From Nereocystis luetkeana (Eukaryota > Sar > Phaeophyceae > Laminariales > Laminariaceae), in NCBI GenBank assembly GCA_031213475.1, contig JARUPZ010000020.1:1674001-1738000 (forward strand): a stretch of 64,000 nt of DNA, read 5' to 3'; not shown here. Position 1 is the first letter of the stretch. Below are more notes on the stretch, generated by a model. That model saw only the letters and a program-made list of their open reading frames with translations, was not told where the DNA came from and searched no databases.

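Noticed and set aside
1-64000. CRISPR arrays, operons, ribosome binding sites, rRNA genes, retroelements
   Set aside because: I looked for regularly spaced repeats, prokaryotic gene packing, rRNA-like stretches and reverse transcriptase or integrase motifs and saw none.

Overview
The window looks like nuclear DNA of an intron-rich eukaryote, most likely a brown alga or a close stramenopile. That is an inference from the protein architecture (tandem IPT/TIG domains, beta-sandwich repeats and GCC2/GCC3-like cysteine-rich modules), the many short GT-AG introns, a eukaryotic tRNA and MITEs in introns. No search was run, so the species is not fixed.

Layout. Positions 1-6.6 kb hold no protein gene I can support. 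This stretch contains a degenerate repeat array (about 110-1045), a second repeat cluster (about 1529-1935), a G/T-rich low-complexity tract (about 2140-2430), four 109-bp-class MITE ends including one element nested in another (2532-2908), a tRNA-Lys(CUU) gene on the minus strand (3014-3086) with a partial copy of itself beside it, and more AT-rich repeats up to about 4.7 kb. From about 6.67 kb to the right edge runs one enormous plus-strand gene. I could chain 50 coding exons by matching splice sites and codon phase at every junction. The chain reads 33,188 coding bases, about 11,060 residues, without a stop, and it is open at both ends.

Order along the protein: a LamG-like start fragment and bacterial-Ig/cadherin-like modules (exons 1-2); about 56 tandem IPT/TIG domains (exons 2-10) carried by a few very long exons (exon 4 alone is 5,975 bp); then about 28 copies of a second beta-sandwich repeat of the form GTFTLxF...NATxxExxxALExLxxVxxVTV...WxVTF (exons 11-39) in many short exons, interrupted by two IPT triplets (exons 24 and 29); a final group of four IPT domains (exons 39-44); and a cysteine-rich GCC2/GCC3-like region (exons 44-50) that continues past base 64,000. 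Paired cysteines in the IPT domains, many N-glycosylation sequons and the Cys-rich tail all point to an extracellular or cell-surface protein, probably in adhesion or the extracellular matrix. The N-terminal signal peptide and any membrane anchor lie outside what I can see.

Most interesting features: the size and order of the protein; the second repeat module, for which I know no family name; introns that recur at the same codon pair in different repeats; exon-like cassettes inside introns 32 and 49; the nested MITE; and a strongly over-represented 9-bp palindrome, TACCWGGTA, seen only in non-coding DNA.
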